Assembly: GCA_031422195.1 (NCBI GenBank)
Contig: JANOPZ010000049.1
Location: 1-7,534, forward strand
Length of the DNA stretch: 7,534 nt
Direction: 5' to 3'
Source of the DNA: JALOTE01 sp031422195
GTDB lineage: Bacteria > Pseudomonadota > Alphaproteobacteria > Rhizobiales > Rhizobiaceae
Each line of letters begins with the position of its first letter. Position 1 is the stretch's first letter. A program made the translations under genes and the position numbers. Under the pieces are notes generated by a model. That model did not search any database. It was not told where the DNA came from and worked only from the letters and a program-made list of their open reading frames with translations. Below, in pieces: positions 5,545 through 7,534 of this stretch.

Positions 5545-6825
5545 ATGACTGCAATCGTCGATATTTTTGGCCGCGAAATTCTCGATAGCCGTGGTAACCC
5601 AACCGTTGAAGTCGATGTGGTGCTGGAAGATGGTTCCATGGGCCGCGCGGCTGTTCCATCAGGGGCTTCTACCGGTGCGCATGAAGCTATGGAGCTGCGC
5701 GATGGCGGCACGCGCTACATGGGCAAGGGTGTTGAGAAAGCCGTTCTGGCCGTAAACGAAGACCTTGCCGAAGCACTCCTGGGTTTGGATGCCGAAGAGC
5801 AGATCGAGATCGACCAGATTATGATTGATCTCGACGGTACACCCAATAAAGGCCGACTTGGTGCCAACGCCATTTTGGGTGTGTCATTAGCCGTTGCTAA
5901 AGCTGCTGCTGAAGCTTCTGGTTTGCCACTACACCGCTATGTCGGTGGCCCAAGCGCCCGCGTTTTGCCGGTGCCTATGATGAATATTATCAATGGCGGC
6001 ATGCATGCAGATAATCCGATTGATTTTCAGGAATTCATGATTTTGCCAGTTGGCGCTTCCAGCATTCGCGAAGCAGTTCGCATGGGCTCAGAAGTGTTTC
6101 ACACGCTGAAAAAAGACTTGAAACAAGCGGGCCATAACACCGGTGTTGGTGATGAGGGCGGTTTTGCGCCAAACCTCAAAAACGCGGAAGCTGCGCTTGA
6201 CTTTATCATGGCGTCCATCACCCGCGCTGGCTTTAAGCCGGGCGAAGATATGTTCCTTGGCCTTGATTGCGCGGCTACTGAGTTTTTCAAAGATGGCCAT
6301 TATGTGTATGAGGGCGATGGTTCGGTGCGCTCACCCATGAAGCAAGCTGAATATTTGGCAAAACTGGCCCATGATTACCCAATTGCCTCAATTGAAGACG
6401 GCATGTCTGAAGATGACTGGGATGGCTGGAAAATGCTGACCGATTTGATTGGAAAAACATGCCAGTTGGTTGGCGACGATTTATTCGTAACCAACTCGTC
6501 GCGTTTGCGCGACGGTATCAAAATGGGCGTTGCCAATTCGATTTTGATTAAAGTCAACCAAATCGGCACATTGACCGAAACACTCGATGCTGTCGAAACC
6601 GCGCACCGTGCCGGTTATTCCTCGGTGATGTCACATCGTTCAGGTGAAACCGAAGACAGCACAATTGCTGATTTAGCGGTCGCTACCAATTGCGGCCAGA
6701 TAAAAACGGGTTCGCTTGCCCGCTCTGACCGTACCGCAAAATACAACCAATTGATCCGTATTGAAGAAATGCTGGGCGATCAGGCACGTTATGCCGGTAG
6801 GGATATTTTCAAGGGTCGAATTTGA
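5545..6825 (+). CDS. eno: enolase (phosphopyruvate hydratase)
   Basis: Enolase interconverts 2-phosphoglycerate and phosphoenolpyruvate in glycolysis and gluconeogenesis, and in many bacteria also binds RNase E. The protein is 426 residues, a normal bacterial length, and begins with the conserved IVDIFGREILDSRGNPTVEV. Catalytic residues are present: Glu204 in GDEGGFAP and Lys336 in the signature ILIKVNQIGTLTET. The Mg2+ ligands are Asp241 (GLDC), Glu284 (SIEDGM) and Asp311 (GDDLFVTN). The SGAST substrate loop is at 39-43, and SHRSGETED near 363-371 closes the active site. The ATG at 5545 has GGAG 7 bases upstream. It follows kdsA on the same strand by 75 bases, so it may be read from the VOC-kdsA operon and from its own promoter. 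Its product, phosphoenolpyruvate, is a KdsA substrate. Nothing looks broken or unusual. Confidence 0.98.
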   Translation: MTAIVDIFGREILDSRGNPTVEVDVVLEDGSMGRAAVPSGASTGAHEAMELRDGGTRYMGKGVEKAVLAVNEDLAEALLGLDAEEQIEIDQIMIDLDGTPNKGRLGANAILGVSLAVAKAAAEASGLPLHRYVGGPSARVLPVPMMNIINGGMHADNPIDFQEFMILPVGASSIREAVRMGSEVFHTLKKDLKQAGHNTGVGDEGGFAPNLKNAEAALDFIMASITRAGFKPGEDMFLGLDCAATEFFKDGHYVYEGDGSVRSPMKQAEYLAKLAHDYPIASIEDGMSEDDWDGWKMLTDLIGKTCQLVGDDLFVTNSSRLRDGIKMGVANSILIKVNQIGTLTETLDAVETAHRAGYSSVMSHRSGETEDSTIADLAVATNCGQIKTGSLARSDRTAKYNQLIRIEEMLGDQARYAGRDIFKGRI

Positions 6826-6846
6826 TTGGAATTTTGAAATTAGTCA

Positions 6847-6867
6847 TTCCCGCGTTGATTGCGGGAA
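6847..6867 (+). repeat. inverted repeat / possible 3'-end hairpin after eno
   Basis: TTCCCGC (6847-6853) and GCGGGAA (6861-6867) form a perfect 7-bp stem with a 7-base loop, 21 bases after the eno stop. The downstream DNA is T-rich but has no continuous T-run, so termination is possible rather than clear. The arm with its flank (GTCATTCCCGC) has the look of a dispersed intergenic palindrome as much as of a dedicated terminator. Confidence 0.5.
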
Positions 6868-6886
6868 CCAAGACTTATTTTGAATT

Positions 6887-6935
6887 TTGGCCATTAAAAA
6901 GAAAGTCTGCGCCCCCGCACAAAAAGAGGCGGGGG
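6887..6935 (-). terminator. putative intrinsic terminator downstream of the acyl-CoA carboxylase gene
   Basis: On the - strand, the 7-bp GC-only stem (6935-6929 with 6918-6912; 10-base loop) lies 27 bases past the carboxylase stop. After nine bases it is followed by a T-rich tract, TTTCTTTTT (6904-6896). That order, a strong stem then Ts, fits an intrinsic terminator in this direction, although the gap before the Ts is longer than ideal. It does not fit a + strand terminator, since no T-run follows on that side. Confidence 0.45.
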
Positions 6936-6961
6936 TGACTAAAACTGGGGCCCGGTTTGAA

Positions 6962-7534
6962 TTACAACGGAATGTTCCCGTGCTTTTTCCAAGGATTTAC
7001 CAACTGCTTTTTATCAAGCAATCTCAATGCTTTCGCAACGCGTCTTCGTGTCGAGTGGGGCATAATTACATCATCAATATAGCCGCGTTCTGCTGCGACA
7101 AACGGCGATAAAAACTTTGTTTCATAGGCTTTGGTGTGGGCAGCAATTTTGTCAGCATCGCCAATGTCTTTGCGGTGAATAATCTCAACGGCGCCGCGCG
7201 CACCCATGACGGCGATCTGTGCCGTTGGCCAGGCATAGTTCACATCACCGCGAAGGTGTTTTGACGCCATCACATCATAAGCGCCACCATAGGCTTTGCG
7301 GGTAATGATGGTCACTTTTGGTACGGTTGCCTCGCCATACGCATAAAGCAGTTTTGCACCATGCTTAATCAGTCCGCCATATTCCTGCGCGGTGCCGGGC
7401 AGAAAACCGGGCACATCCACAAACGTGACAATGGGAATGCTGAAGCAATCACAAAACCGTACAAACCGCGCGGCTTTGCGTGAAGCGTCGCTATCGAGCA
7501 CACCTGCAAGCACCATCGGCTGATTGGCAACAAA
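6962..7534 (-). CDS. pccB: acyl-CoA (propionyl-CoA) carboxylase beta / carboxyltransferase subunit, C-terminal part, 5' end outside the window
   Basis: The frame runs off the right edge; the visible 190 residues are about the last third of a roughly 510-residue subunit. It begins FVANQPMVLAGVLDSDASRKAARF and carries the C-terminal carboxyltransferase domain: TFVDVPGFLPGTAQEYGG, ITRKAYGGAYDVM, NYAWPTAQIAVMGARGAVEI, AAERGYIDDVIMP and the ending WKKHGNIPL, all typical of PccB. The subunit moves the carboxyl group from biotin on the alpha subunit to propionyl-CoA, giving methylmalonyl-CoA. The residue after GGAY is Asp (residue 87 of the visible part); this position is linked to acyl-CoA choice in related enzymes, and Asp agrees with a propionyl-CoA type. 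Methylcrotonyl- or acetyl-CoA enzymes are less likely but not excluded, because the N-terminal domain is missing. The gene converges on eno; the partner pccA is not in the window. Confidence 0.92.
   Translation of the reverse strand, partial: FVANQPMVLAGVLDSDASRKAARFVRFCDCFSIPIVTFVDVPGFLPGTAQEYGGLIKHGAKLLYAYGEATVPKVTIITRKAYGGAYDVMASKHLRGDVNYAWPTAQIAVMGARGAVEIIHRKDIGDADKIAAHTKAYETKFLSPFVAAERGYIDDVIMPHSTRRRVAKALRLLDKKQLVNPWKKHGNIPL

Noticed and set aside
6887..7111. 74-codon + strand frame after eno
   Set aside because: It crosses the hairpin region and then runs antisense through the end of the carboxylase gene; no domain or ribosome-binding site.
1..7534. tRNA, rRNA, CRISPR, insertion sequence, phage or defence genes
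   Set aside because: Looked for and not seen: coding genes fill nearly the whole window, all of familiar housekeeping, envelope or transport families.

Overview
The window is ordinary chromosomal DNA from a Gram-negative bacterium, most likely an alphaproteobacterium of the Hyphomicrobiales (Rhizobiales) type. The evidence is a lipid A/Kdo pathway gene (kdsA) placed between a glyoxalase-like gene and enolase, an S11 D,D-carboxypeptidase with a lipoprotein signal, an SseA-type sulfurtransferase followed by a GNAT gene, and a PccB-like carboxylase subunit. By eye, base composition is moderate rather than GC-rich and looks even across the window, with no sign of recent transfer. The order call comes from recalled protein families and gene order, not from a search.

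Layout. Left block, + strand: the 3' end of a 3-mercaptopyruvate sulfurtransferase gene (cut by the window edge), a GNAT acetyltransferase whose ATG overlaps the preceding stop by one base, a compact nested hairpin just after the GNAT stop, and a small exported OmpA-domain protein. Middle block, - strand: a penicillin-binding lipoprotein (D-alanyl-D-alanine carboxypeptidase family) followed without any gap by a 12-TM MFS transporter. The last base of the MFS gene directly abuts the last base of the OmpA gene, so the two convergent genes share no spacer. Right block, + strand: a glyoxalase/VOC-like protein, kdsA (start judged to be a TTG codon) and enolase (eno). A roughly 135-bp intergenic stretch with two GC-rich hairpins then separates eno from the 3' end of an acyl-CoA carboxylase beta subunit gene (pccB-like) on the - strand, cut by the right edge.

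How the genes work together. Enolase makes phosphoenolpyruvate, and KdsA condenses phosphoenolpyruvate with arabinose-5-phosphate to make Kdo-8-phosphate for lipopolysaccharide. The VOC-like gene is probably co-transcribed with kdsA, but its substrate cannot be read from the sequence. The carboxypeptidase and the OmpA-domain protein both concern the cell wall and periplasm. The sulfurtransferase and PccB belong to sulfur/cysteine and propionyl-CoA (or related acyl-CoA) metabolism.

I saw no tRNA, rRNA, CRISPR array, insertion sequence, prophage gene or toxin-antitoxin pair, and no convincing undescribed system. The points worth a second look are modest: start-codon choices, zero-gap gene junctions, small RNA-level structures, and the odd architecture of two envelope proteins.
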